Part shown: positions 1 to 9,033 of the stretch, piece after piece
Layout of the letters: every line of letters begins with the position of its first letter
How positions within the stretch are numbered: the stretch's first letter is position 1
NCBI GenBank assembly: GCA_937996625.1
Contig: CALKVA010000019.1
Location: forward strand, 41,557 to 105,556
Length of the DNA: 64,000 nt
Direction: 5' to 3'
Source of the DNA: UBA5951 sp009936885
GTDB lineage: Bacteria; Pseudomonadota; Alphaproteobacteria; Puniceispirillales; Puniceispirillaceae
The notes under the pieces: generated by a model
The model's database searches: none
Seen by the model: only the letters and a program-made list of their open reading frames with translations
What the model was told of the DNA's origin: nothing
Program-made: the position numbers and the translations under genes

Positions 1-149
1 GCTGGATCTATTCTGCTATCAGAACAGGCAATCACAAGTAATTCTGGATTTTGTTTATCAGATAGTTCCCTCATTAAATCACTATTTTCATGATAATAGG
101 ACTTTAGAAAATGATTAAACTTCTCAATTAAACGTTTCTTTGTTGGCAT
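1..149 (-). CDS. beta-carbonic anhydrase, N-terminal part (runs off the window)
   Basis: The reverse strand opens at ATG (149-147) and stays open to the window edge, giving 49 full codons. Around residues 41-49 the peptide reads ACSDSRIDP, the beta-class carbonic anhydrase signature in which Cys42 is a zinc ligand and Asp44/Arg46 form the conserved dyad. The family interconverts CO2 and bicarbonate. The rest of the gene lies outside the window, so length and later zinc ligands cannot be checked. Confidence 0.85.
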   Translation of the reverse strand, partial: MPTKKRLIEKFNHFLKSYYHENSDLMRELSDKQNPELLVIACSDSRIDP

Positions 150-282
150 TTATGTTCCTAAATTAGGGTTTCGTTTTAGTCGTAGTCTTACTGGTAGTTT
201 TAGTGTGGCTATCATTTGTTAAAAATCATTAGATATCTAACAGCTAAGCTGGCGATGGTTCACAGGGGTCATTCTTTTTTAA

Positions 283-615
283 TCAAAATGGTAGCACAGG
301 CATATTATTTTCATCAAGAGTAAGTAGCCAGGTTTTCTCTGACCCGGTAATAGGCAATTCTTGATACAAATGAGGAAATAACGCGCCGCCTCTTGAAGGC
401 TCCCAAGTTAAAGATAAGTTTTTTGTGTTGAACTCCACAAGAATTAGATTTTTCTGTCCGTGAAAATGTTTCTTCGCGGTTGCACTAAGCTGCTGCGGGG
501 TTGAAAAATGTATAAAGCCATCTTCTAGATCAACCTGCGAGCCTTTATAAATGCCTGTGATACAGGCTGATTGCCATTCTTGAATCTGGCAGATTTTATA
601 GATTTTATCACTCAT
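283..615 (-). CDS. DUF952 family protein
   Basis: A 110-residue protein that fits the whole DUF952 family: an N-terminal YKI..EWQ segment, the GSxVDLEDGFIHFS core near residues 25-38, and a WEPSRGGALFPHLY block near residues 71-84. Biochemical function is not established for the family, so none is given. It is a compact cytosolic protein with no signal peptide or membrane segment. It lies divergently upstream of htpG, 181 bp away, and probably shares the intergenic promoter region but not its function. Confidence 0.85.
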   Translation of the reverse strand: MSDKIYKICQIQEWQSACITGIYKGSQVDLEDGFIHFSTPQQLSATAKKHFHGQKNLILVEFNTKNLSLTWEPSRGGALFPHLYQELPITGSEKTWLLTLDENNMPVLPF

Positions 616-695
616 TTTTTTGCCATAATCAGGTGAAAACTACTAAAAGCACATTTTTCTTTTTGAACGGTAGGTAAAAACCAAAAACCATAACT

Positions 696-724
696 CTTGA
701 AACCTTATGCTGCTATGCCTAAAT
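696..724 (+). promoter_or_regulatory. sigma32-like heat-shock promoter upstream of htpG
   Basis: CTTGAA at 696-701 is followed after 16 bp by CCTAAAT at 718-724. Counted from CTTG the gap is 18 bp, which fits the alphaproteobacterial RpoH pattern CTTG-N17/18-CYTATNT with one mismatch in the -10 element. It sits about 70 bp before the htpG start, as expected for a heat-shock gene. This is a pattern match only, with no transcript evidence. Confidence 0.5.
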
Positions 725-796
725 GCTATCTAGACCAGTTTATTCGTTGCTTGCTAGCAGACCGAATTTTAAAAAAAATAGAGGAATACTATAAAA

Positions 797-2683
797 ATGA
801 CCATCCAAAATAGAGCTTTTGAAGCAGATACCAGTAAAATATTAGATATTGTTATTCACTCGCTTTATTCCAATCGTGAAATATTTTTGCGTGAACTCAT
901 ATCAAATGCATCAGACGCCCTTGATAAAAGGCGGTATCTAGCATCAACAGATCAATCACTTCAAGCTGAGCAAGAACTGCAGATTCACATAAAATCTGAT
1001 AAAAAAGCAAAAACGCTTACCCTATCAGACAACGGTATTGGGATGGATTCAGATGATATGGTATCGTCGCTTGGCACGATTGCACGTTCTGGCACTCAGA
1101 ATTTTATAAAACAGCTAGAAGCATCAAAGGAAAATGATGATAGCAAACTCTCTCTTATAGGGCAGTTTGGCGTTGGATTTTATGCTGCATTCATGGTGGC
1201 TGAAACCGTCGATGTTATTTCTAGAAAAGCTGGCAGCGATAAGGCATTTAAATGGCATTCGGATGGAGCAACTGGATATAGCCTTGATAGTGCAGAGCGC
1301 AGTGAGGCTGGAACTGATATTATTCTTCATCTGAAAAAAGATGCAAAGGAATTTCTAGAGGAGCAGAGAATTTCCTATATGATTAAGAAATATTCTGACC
1401 ACCTGTCAGCCCCAATATATTGGCAGAATGCAGAAGAAAGCACGATGCTAAATAGTGCTTCAGCAATCTGGACAAGACCAAAGTCAGAAATTACGCAAGA
1501 GCAATATAACTCCTTCTATCAGCAAGCAAGCGCTGCTTATGATTCGCCTTACTTAACCCTACATAATGTCACAGAAGGGGTTACAAACTTTACCAGTCTG
1601 TTATTTGTACCAAGCACGCGCCCTGCGGATTTGTTTAATCCAGAGCGTAAATCACGCCTGCAACTATACATAAACCGAGTTTTCATAACCGATGAATGTG
1701 AGGATTTGGTACCAAATTGGCTTCGATTTGTGCGCGGCGTTGTGGATACGCCTGACCTTGATTTAAATGTTAGCAGAGAGATGCTACAACAAGTTCCTGC
1801 AATCAATAAGATAAAGAAATCTATTATCAGACGCGTATTGTCTGAGTTAAAAAAACAGGCAGGAAAAAATCAAGAGGCGTATGAGAATTTCTGGCTTGAA
1901 TTTGGCTTAGTTGTTAAAGAAGGTCTCTATGAGGATGCAGATTTCAGGGAAAAAATCCTGGAATTATGCCGGTTTTATTCATGCAGAAAAGGCGGCTATA
2001 TCAGTCTTGCCGAATATGTTTCTGATATGAAAGAACAGCAAGAACAAATCTATTATTTATCATCTGAAACAATAGAGCAGGCAGAAGTTAGCCCCCATAT
2101 TGAAGGATTTAAAGCGCGTGATATTGATGTCATCGTTTTAAGTGATCCTATCGATGAGTTTTGGCTTCCATTAGTTCCAGAATTTGAGGGAAAGAAGTTT
2201 AAGTCTGCAAGCAGAGGCGCTCTTGATTTGGATAAATTTGAGCAAGAGGATACTGAAAAGAAAAAAGCAGATCCATCTGAGTTTGATATGCTAATCGCTC
2301 GTATTAAAACCAATTTAGGAGAGCAAATAGCAGATGTCCGATTATCATCAACTCTTACTGAAAGCCCGGCCTGTCTGGTAGCTGACGAGAACGGCATGGA
2401 TATTCAGATGGAGCGATTAATGAAAGCGCATAACAAAGATTTTCAAGGTGCGCCTCGAATTTTGGAATTAAACCCAGACCATGATTTGGTATCAGCATTA
2501 AATAAAATGGCAGATGCAAAATCAGGAAGCAAGGAGAATGGGCTTGTTGATGATGCCTCCCATTTGCTATTCGATCAGGCACAAATTCTTGAGGGGCGCA
2601 TGCCCTCTGATCTAACCGCATTTTCTAAACGGATGACGCGGGTTATGGCATCTTCTATTATGGATGATGCTCAGACGAAATAG
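797..2683 (+). CDS. htpG: HtpG, bacterial Hsp90 chaperone
   Basis: A 628-residue protein, normal for HtpG, the cytosolic ATP-dependent chaperone that helps fold and remodel client proteins. The N-terminal GHKL ATPase signatures are visible: ELISNASDA at 33-41 (Glu/Asn for Mg-ATP), DNGIG at 78-82, and GQFGVGFYA at 122-130 (lid). A middle domain with the LNVSREML segment and a C-terminal dimerisation domain follow. There is no MEEVD tail, as in other bacterial forms. The ATG at 797 has GAGGAA just upstream. The last 26 bp overlap the convergent gene at 2658-3800. A sigma32-like promoter lies upstream. Confidence 0.98.
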   Translation: MTIQNRAFEADTSKILDIVIHSLYSNREIFLRELISNASDALDKRRYLASTDQSLQAEQELQIHIKSDKKAKTLTLSDNGIGMDSDDMVSSLGTIARSGTQNFIKQLEASKENDDSKLSLIGQFGVGFYAAFMVAETVDVISRKAGSDKAFKWHSDGATGYSLDSAERSEAGTDIILHLKKDAKEFLEEQRISYMIKKYSDHLSAPIYWQNAEESTMLNSASAIWTRPKSEITQEQYNSFYQQASAAYDSPYLTLHNVTEGVTNFTSLLFVPSTRPADLFNPERKSRLQLYINRVFITDECEDLVPNWLRFVRGVVDTPDLDLNVSREMLQQVPAINKIKKSIIRRVLSELKKQAGKNQEAYENFWLEFGLVVKEGLYEDADFREKILELCRFYSCRKGGYISLAEYVSDMKEQQEQIYYLSSETIEQAEVSPHIEGFKARDIDVIVLSDPIDEFWLPLVPEFEGKKFKSASRGALDLDKFEQEDTEKKKADPSEFDMLIARIKTNLGEQIADVRLSSTLTESPACLVADENGMDIQMERLMKAHNKDFQGAPRILELNPDHDLVSALNKMADAKSGSKENGLVDDASHLLFDQAQILEGRMPSDLTAFSKRMTRVMASSIMDDAQTK

Positions 2684-3800
2684 CAAATTTTTCAACCAGC
2701 AAGTCTGGAAAAAGAAGCATGCTTGCAATGAGCGCTACTGGCTTTGGGGTGCTGGGATGAGATGTCAGGGTAAGCTTGCCGCCGTTATACACAAATTGCA
2801 TTATGGGTGTTGTGAGCCGCTGTCCATTAGCAGGCATAGTTGCAAGCACCAGATTTTGTAATTTTTTTGCGCTGCTTTGATACTCATTTACTCTGGCATC
2901 AGGGAGCCAGGAATTTAATCCAAAATCTTCTAGCTCTATTTTCATTTTGTGAAATTTTATTTGCTGCAGAAGCTTTATAGCAAGCTCGGATTCTTCGAGT
3001 TCGGTTGGATTTTCTAATATTGGATATTCAATATAAAGAGTGATTGCTACACTGAAGAGTTGGCTTGCCGTGAGGCGTAACTCCATCCGCTGGATGTTAT
3101 CTATCTGCAAAAACTGGCTTTTAGCCAATAGAGATAGTGTTAATTTTTGCAATTCTAAATCTGTTAGGGTTGATGCCAATCTAGTTGCAAGTTTAGAATC
3201 CCCAACTGGAATTATGTCTGAATTTTCAATCAAAAGTTCAAAATTAACCAGCCGCGGGCTATTAGCTGGATTGTTGAAAATGGGATTTATGCTACCCTTA
3301 ATCTTCTCTGCTTCTGCGATAATCCCATGGCCTCTAAAATCAACATCTAGGAATTCTAATTTTGGTGAAGTTCTTTTGATATCCCAGCTTAGATTATCAT
3401 CGCCGCCTAATTCGAGTAGTTGGGCAATTAAGCTATGCGGAAAATCACGAAGCTCTATTGAGTCAGCTGACAGATTATACTGCTCTTGGATTGATGCAAT
3501 CTTGCCCTTATTGATTTCAACCAATTTATATATTGTTTTGTTGGTTTTTGAATTTTCATCTTGGGTATGTTTGTCAGTTTGAATTTTGATAGATTCAGCA
3601 GTTAAAATTCTTCCATCAGGAGGGTGATAAATTACGTCATTCATCTCACTGCTATATTCAGATAAATTTATATCACCGCTCTGATAGTATAACGCAGCGC
3701 CATTGCTAAGCGATATGCTTGTTTGCGAAAAGCTTAAAGGAGCGTTAACCACAACCGCTAAGATCGTAATTAAAATATATGAGGTAAAATGTTTTTTCAT
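2658..3800 (-). CDS. unrecognised exported protein downstream of clpB
   Basis: I do not recognise this 380-residue protein. Residues 1-25 form a Sec-type signal peptide: KK, a hydrophobic stretch ILITILAVVV, then a likely cleavage after SFS. The mature part has no further membrane segment and alternates short beta-like stretches with charged segments, so it is probably periplasmic or outer-membrane-associated. The ATG at 3800 has GAGG 8 bp upstream. It starts 22 bp after the clpB stop, so the two are probably co-transcribed, and its 3' end overlaps the htpG 3' end by 26 bp. Position between two heat-shock genes hints at envelope stress, but that is inference. Confidence 0.75.
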   Translation of the reverse strand: MKKHFTSYILITILAVVVNAPLSFSQTSISLSNGAALYYQSGDINLSEYSSEMNDVIYHPPDGRILTAESIKIQTDKHTQDENSKTNKTIYKLVEINKGKIASIQEQYNLSADSIELRDFPHSLIAQLLELGGDDNLSWDIKRTSPKLEFLDVDFRGHGIIAEAEKIKGSINPIFNNPANSPRLVNFELLIENSDIIPVGDSKLATRLASTLTDLELQKLTLSLLAKSQFLQIDNIQRMELRLTASQLFSVAITLYIEYPILENPTELEESELAIKLLQQIKFHKMKIELEDFGLNSWLPDARVNEYQSSAKKLQNLVLATMPANGQRLTTPIMQFVYNGGKLTLTSHPSTPKPVALIASMLLFPDLLVEKFAISSEHHP

Positions 3801-3822
3801 TCATCAAACCTCATTTATTTAA

Positions 3823-6435
3823 TTATAGCTCTGCATAAGAAACGTCTGAATTTTTGTGAAAAATTAGACCATCATCAATATCTGAGACATCTACAAAAAC
3901 AGAATCGCCATCAGAATATTTACCTGCAATTAAGTCCTCAGCTAATGGGTTTTGAATATGTAGCTGTATCTGACGCCTTAGAGGCCGCGCCCCATAATGC
4001 GGGTCATATCCTTTGGCTCCAAGCCATGCCTTTGCAGGTTCTGAAACTTTTAGCGTGATAGAGCGTTCCAACAATCTAGCCTGAAGTTTTTTTAGTTGAA
4101 TTTCAACAATTTTCGCCATGCTGTCTCTTGATAGACGCTGGAACAGCAAGATTGCTTCTAACCTGTTTAGAAACTCTGGTCTAAAGGTAGAGCGAACCTC
4201 TGACATTACCTGCTCTCTTGCTTTTTCAACTGGCTCTGATTCTTCCAGTGCTAGCAGATGTTCTGCACCAAGATTAGAGGTTAACAAAATCAGCGTGTTA
4301 CGGAAATCAACGTTATGGCCCTGACTATCTGTCAGCTTGCCTTCATCAAGCACCTGAAGCAGAATATTAAAAATATCAGGATGTGCTTTTTCAACCTCGT
4401 CAAACAAAATAATTTGGTAGGGACGACGCCTTATAGCTTCTGTTAGGCTTCCTCCTTCTTCATAGCCCACATAGCCTGGCGGGGCGCCTATGAGTCTTGA
4501 GACAGAATGCTTTTCCATGTATTCTGACATATCAAGGCGCAAAATTGAGTCTTTCTTATCAAACAAAAATACAGCCAGTGCCTTTGCAAGTTCTGTTTTT
4601 CCAACCCCGGTCGGGCCTAGCATTAGAAAACTGCCAAGCGGAAGGTTAGGGTCGCTTAATCCGGAGCGCGAACGTCTTATCGCATTTGCGATAGCAGACA
4701 CAGCCTCATCTTGGCCAACAATTTGGGTGGCCATTTGCTCTTCCATATGAAGTAGTTTTTCTTCTTCACCAGCCAACATTTTTGATACAGGAATGCCTGT
4801 CCATTGGCTAATGATAAGCGCAATATGTCGGCTTTCTACCTGTTGTCCGATAGAATCACTTTCTTCAAGTGCTTTTTTGGCGACATCTAATTCATGCGTT
4901 AATGCAGGCAGGATTGAATAGGTCAGTTCAGCTGCTTTTTCAAGATTGCCATTGCGCTGTGATACTTCTAGGAGATGGCGCGCATCTTCTATTTTTAGCT
5001 GCAACTGCTTAACTTCTTCTGATTTTGATTTAACAGTTTGCCATTTTTGAGTTAGGTCATGTGACTCGTTTTCAAGATGCTTAAGCTCTGCTGAAATATG
5101 CTCTAATCTATCATTCGGATTGGATGAATCAGCTTCTTTTTGCAATGCTGCCTGTTCAATTTTGAGCTGCAATATAGACCTGTCAATAGCATCCAGCGCC
5201 TCTGGCTTGCTGTCTGATTGCATTCGCATGAAGCTAGCGGCCTCATCTGTTACATCTATGGCCTTATCTGGCAGAAACCTGTTATTAATATAGCGATCTG
5301 ATAATTTTGCAGCCGCAACAAGTGCTTCATCAGTAATACGAATTCCATGATGTGCTTCGTATTTTTCTTTCAGACCGCGTAAGATAAATATCGTATCTTC
5401 GATTGTCGGCTCCCCTACATATACGGGCTGAAAACGGCGTGCTAATGCGGTATCTTTTTCAATATAGGTTCTATATTCATCTAATGTTGTTGCACCAATG
5501 CAATGTAATTCACCGCGTGCAAGGGCCGGTTTTAACAAATTTGATGCATCCATAGCACCATCTGTTTTACCAGCTCCTACAAGTTGATGCATCTCGTCAA
5601 TAAATAAAATCACTTCTCCTTCGCGCGACTGGACTTCATTAATAACGGACTTTAAACGCTCTTCAAACTCTCCTCGATACTTTGCGCCAGCTACCAATGC
5701 ACCCATATCAAGTGCCAGAATAGATTTATTTAATAATGCCTCTGGAACATCTCTAGAAACAATGCGCTGAGCAAGCCCCTCTGAAATAGCAGTTTTGCCA
5801 ACGCCCGGCTCACCAATTAAAATTGGGTTGTTTTTGGTTCGCCTTGCCAGAATTTGCATAGTTCGTCTGACTTCTTCATCGCGCCCGATTACCGGATCTA
5901 GCTTGCCTTGCTGGGCATCATTGGTTAGGTCGCGGGCATATTTGCTCAAGCTTTCAAACAATTCCTCGCCTGCATCACTCTCTATCTTGCGGCCCTGACG
6001 TAGCGCTTCTATTTCTTGTTTTAATGCTTCGATATTTAGATTATAGTGCTTTAAGAGCTTTCCAGCAGAACCATTAGATTCTGCCATTGCTAGTAAAACC
6101 GCATCAGTTGCGATAAAGCTATCGCCTCTTTGCTTTGACCACTTCTCTGCTTTTGCCAGAATTTTCGCAAGTGTTTGGTCGATTTGGAGTTTTATTTCGG
6201 TTGTCTCAGATTTTATCTCAGGCAGCTTTACTTGTGCTTGAGAGACAGCGCTTGTTAACTTAATCAGGTCGACACCAGACCGATTTAGTAATTTGGGAAG
6301 AGATACCGCATCATTTTTCAGCAAGGCTGATAAAAGATGTATATCTGTTAAACTAGGATTGGAATGTGCGAGAGCATAATTCTGCGCCTCTGTTAGAGCA
6401 GAACGAGAGATTGCTGTGAAGTTGTTTACATCCAT
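3823..6435 (-). CDS. clpB: ClpB, Hsp100 disaggregase
   Basis: An 870-residue AAA+ protein that extracts and refolds aggregated proteins together with DnaK. Order of parts: N-terminal Clp repeat domain (about 1-145), first nucleotide-binding domain with Walker A GEPGVGKT at 208-215 and Walker B ILFIDEMH, a long charged coiled-coil middle domain (about 400-530), then a second AAA+ domain with GPTGVGKT and the MSEYMEKHSVSRLIGAPPGYVG block. Length is typical of ClpB. AAGGAC lies 7 bp before the ATG. No convincing sigma32 promoter was found directly upstream. The unrecognised exported protein follows at 22 bp. Confidence 0.98.
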   Translation of the reverse strand: MDVNNFTAISRSALTEAQNYALAHSNPSLTDIHLLSALLKNDAVSLPKLLNRSGVDLIKLTSAVSQAQVKLPEIKSETTEIKLQIDQTLAKILAKAEKWSKQRGDSFIATDAVLLAMAESNGSAGKLLKHYNLNIEALKQEIEALRQGRKIESDAGEELFESLSKYARDLTNDAQQGKLDPVIGRDEEVRRTMQILARRTKNNPILIGEPGVGKTAISEGLAQRIVSRDVPEALLNKSILALDMGALVAGAKYRGEFEERLKSVINEVQSREGEVILFIDEMHQLVGAGKTDGAMDASNLLKPALARGELHCIGATTLDEYRTYIEKDTALARRFQPVYVGEPTIEDTIFILRGLKEKYEAHHGIRITDEALVAAAKLSDRYINNRFLPDKAIDVTDEAASFMRMQSDSKPEALDAIDRSILQLKIEQAALQKEADSSNPNDRLEHISAELKHLENESHDLTQKWQTVKSKSEEVKQLQLKIEDARHLLEVSQRNGNLEKAAELTYSILPALTHELDVAKKALEESDSIGQQVESRHIALIISQWTGIPVSKMLAGEEEKLLHMEEQMATQIVGQDEAVSAIANAIRRSRSGLSDPNLPLGSFLMLGPTGVGKTELAKALAVFLFDKKDSILRLDMSEYMEKHSVSRLIGAPPGYVGYEEGGSLTEAIRRRPYQIILFDEVEKAHPDIFNILLQVLDEGKLTDSQGHNVDFRNTLILLTSNLGAEHLLALEESEPVEKAREQVMSEVRSTFRPEFLNRLEAILLFQRLSRDSMAKIVEIQLKKLQARLLERSITLKVSEPAKAWLGAKGYDPHYGARPLRRQIQLHIQNPLAEDLIAGKYSDGDSVFVDVSDIDDGLIFHKNSDVSYAEL

Positions 6436-6736
6436 ACTTGTTGTCCTTTGATTAATTGAGTGTAAAGCAAGCGATAATTTAACTATGTATTTTTTTATGT
6501 GCTGTTTTTTATTTGTTTGCTTGGCGTGATATTAAGGCACAAAAATATCATCTGATAACAGAGCCTTAACTCTCTTGCCTGTAAGTCTTTGACCATTAAA
6601 TATTTAAACAGGGGGATAAGACAAAAATATACGCTAAAGCCCTACGTTTTTTATGTAAGAGAGTGTATTGCCTTGTTCAAGGGTTCACTGAGCTTAAAAA
6701 ACAACAGTTTTTTTAGGCACTATTACCGTTGGATGC
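6436..6736. other. 301-bp intergenic region between mcm and clpB
   Basis: No convincing gene is present. A 67-codon reading frame on the plus strand here lacks a ribosome-binding site and runs into the mcm 3' end. A weak AT-only stem, a run of A then C, AACA, G and a run of T near 6696-6714, lies just past the mcm stop and could end mcm transcription on the minus strand, but it has no GC core. The remainder must hold the clpB promoter, which I could not place. Confidence 0.4.
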
Positions 6737-8926
6737 CTATTCGCCAGATAACCGTGCTTTTCGGTAATTATGAGTGCGTTGATTATTGCTAATCACAGCG
6801 TTAGTAGTCTCAAGCGCTGCGTCACTAACAGCTGTTCCAGGGCCAAAGATTTTTGCAACGCCAGCTTCATATAAAAAATCGTAATCTTGTTGCGGTATAA
6901 CACCGCCACAGATAACAAGTATATCTTCCGCTTTTTTTTCTTTTAAATGGTTTATTAATTCTGGAATAAGCGTTTTATGACCTGCTGCCAGAGATGAGAC
7001 ACCAATTACATGTACGTTTTTTGAAATAGCGCTTTCTGCTGCTTCCTGCGGCGTTTCAAACAAGTCACCTGCAATAACGTCATAGCCGAAATCAGCAAAA
7101 GCGCTTGCTATTATTTTAGCGCCTCTATCATGTCCATCCTGCCCTAGCTTAGCAAGATACAGTATCGGCGCGTTATTCGTCTCTGACTTGAATTGGCTGA
7201 TTGCTGTATAAATAGGCTCTAACTCCTCTGCATTTCCATATGCATCAGCATAGATGTTTCGTACCACCTCGCTTATGCCGCGATGGCGGGTATAAACATC
7301 ACTTAATGTCTCTGACACCTCGCCTATAGTCGACCTTGCTCGCATCGCCTCTATTGCAAGGGATAACAAATTATTTTGCCCTGCTTGGGCAGCCTCTTTA
7401 ATATTGCTGAGCGCAGCAGCAACAGCGGTATTATCCCGTGCTGATTTAACCTTAGATATTTTTTTGATTTGTGCATTTCTTACAGAAGAATTATCAATCA
7501 TACGGACATCAATTTCAGGCTCATTTTCGGATTGATATCGATTTACCCCCACAATAACCTGTTGACCTGAGTCAATGAGGGCTTGTTTTTTTGTGGCAAT
7601 CTTCTCAATTTCCCTTTTTGGAAATCCTTGCTGGACGGCAACTGTCATTCCGCCCATATCCATTATTTCTTCAATCAGCATATTGGCTTTTGATATGAGT
7701 TGTGAGGTAAGGTTTTCGACGTAATAAGAACCTGCAAGCGGGTCTATTGTATCTGTCATTCCAGCCTCATGCTGTAGGATAAGCTGTGTGTTTCTGGCTA
7801 TCTTTGCCGAGAATTCTGAGGGAAGGGCAATTGCCTCATCAAACGAGTTTGTATGTAGTGACTGCGTGCCGCCAAGCGTTGCTGCCATTGCCTCAATGGT
7901 TGTCCTGACAATATTATTATAGGGGTCTTGCTCTGTTAGGCTTGCACCGCTTGTCTGACAATGGGTGCGAAGTATTAGTGATTTTGTATCGCTAGGATTA
8001 AATAGGCGTGACATCCAACTTGCCCAAAGGGTGCGTGCGGCCCTTAATTTGGCGGTTTCAGAAAAAAAATTCATGCCAATCGCAAAGAAAAAAGATAATC
8101 TTGGTGCGAATTGGTCTACATCTAATCCGTGTTCATGGGCTGCTTTTACATATTCAAGGCCATCGGCAAGCGTAAAGGCAAGTTCTTGTACCAGATTTGC
8201 GCCCGCTTCTTGCATATGATAACCGGAAATGGAAATAGAATTAAATTTGGGCATTTCAGAAGCAGTATGAGCAATAATATCAGATACAATTCGCATAGAA
8301 GGCTCTGGCGGGTAGATATATGTATTTCGCACCATGAATTCTTTTAGAATATCATTTTGAATGGTGCCGGAGAGGTCTTTTGCGGGCACGCCCTGTTCTT
8401 CACCTGCGACGATAAAACTTGCTAAAATAGGCAGAACGGCACCATTCATTGTCATTGAAACTGACATTTTATCAAGCGGGATATCTGTAAATAGTCGCTT
8501 CATGTCCTCAACTGTATCAATCGCAACACCTGCTTTACCTACATCTCCTGATACTCTTGGGTGGTCTGAGTCATAGCCGCGATGTGTTGCTAAATCAAAC
8601 GCAACTGAAAGGCCTTTCTGGCCTCCTGCAAGCGCTTGTTTAAAAAATTCATTAGACTCTTCTGCTGTTGAAAAACCAGCATATTGGCGAATTGTCCATG
8701 GCCTACCTGTATACATGGTTGCTTTTGGCCCGCGCGTAAAAGGAGCTTGTCCTGGAAAATTTTCAAGATGACCACATGCTTTTAAATCATCTTTTGTGTA
8801 TAGCGGCTTAATCTCAAGACCGTCTAAATTTGTTTTTCCTGAAATTTTCTCAGGGGCATTTTTATATTCTGCGAGTGCCATTGTCTCCCAAAGCGTATAA
8901 TGTGTCTGTTTGCTCATCTTGCTCAT
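6737..8926 (-). CDS. methylmalonyl-CoA mutase (single-chain, B12-dependent)
   Basis: This enzyme isomerises (R)-methylmalonyl-CoA and succinyl-CoA, the last step of propionyl-CoA use. The N-terminal catalytic barrel carries the TMYTGRPWTIRQYAGF and DLATHRGYDSDHPRV substrate motifs. The C-terminal cobalamin domain has DGHDRG (His is the lower B12 ligand), starting 133 residues from the end, plus downstream GVSSLAAGH and CGGVIP. The frame extends upstream to a TTG at 8968 (743 residues), but ATG at 8926 or 8917 is preferred because of AAGTGGA just before it and because the extension matches no family sequence. No epimerase, propionyl-CoA carboxylase or MeaB gene is adjacent. Confidence 0.96.
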   Translation of the reverse strand: MSKMSKQTHYTLWETMALAEYKNAPEKISGKTNLDGLEIKPLYTKDDLKACGHLENFPGQAPFTRGPKATMYTGRPWTIRQYAGFSTAEESNEFFKQALAGGQKGLSVAFDLATHRGYDSDHPRVSGDVGKAGVAIDTVEDMKRLFTDIPLDKMSVSMTMNGAVLPILASFIVAGEEQGVPAKDLSGTIQNDILKEFMVRNTYIYPPEPSMRIVSDIIAHTASEMPKFNSISISGYHMQEAGANLVQELAFTLADGLEYVKAAHEHGLDVDQFAPRLSFFFAIGMNFFSETAKLRAARTLWASWMSRLFNPSDTKSLILRTHCQTSGASLTEQDPYNNIVRTTIEAMAATLGGTQSLHTNSFDEAIALPSEFSAKIARNTQLILQHEAGMTDTIDPLAGSYYVENLTSQLISKANMLIEEIMDMGGMTVAVQQGFPKREIEKIATKKQALIDSGQQVIVGVNRYQSENEPEIDVRMIDNSSVRNAQIKKISKVKSARDNTAVAAALSNIKEAAQAGQNNLLSLAIEAMRARSTIGEVSETLSDVYTRHRGISEVVRNIYADAYGNAEELEPIYTAISQFKSETNNAPILYLAKLGQDGHDRGAKIIASAFADFGYDVIAGDLFETPQEAAESAISKNVHVIGVSSLAAGHKTLIPELINHLKEKKAEDILVICGGVIPQQDYDFLYEAGVAKIFGPGTAVSDAALETTNAVISNNQRTHNYRKARLSGE

Positions 8927-9033
8927 TCCACTTTTCAGTGATGTCTCGTTGAAGCTAATTGAGGCCAAATAATATCATAAAGTTTCAAATGCGGTAAGAC
9001 CACAAAGTGATATATGGTTTTTTTAACTGGGGG

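Noticed and set aside
6589..6792. A 67-codon plus-strand frame before mcm
   Set aside because: It runs into the mcm coding region on the other strand and has no ribosome-binding site.
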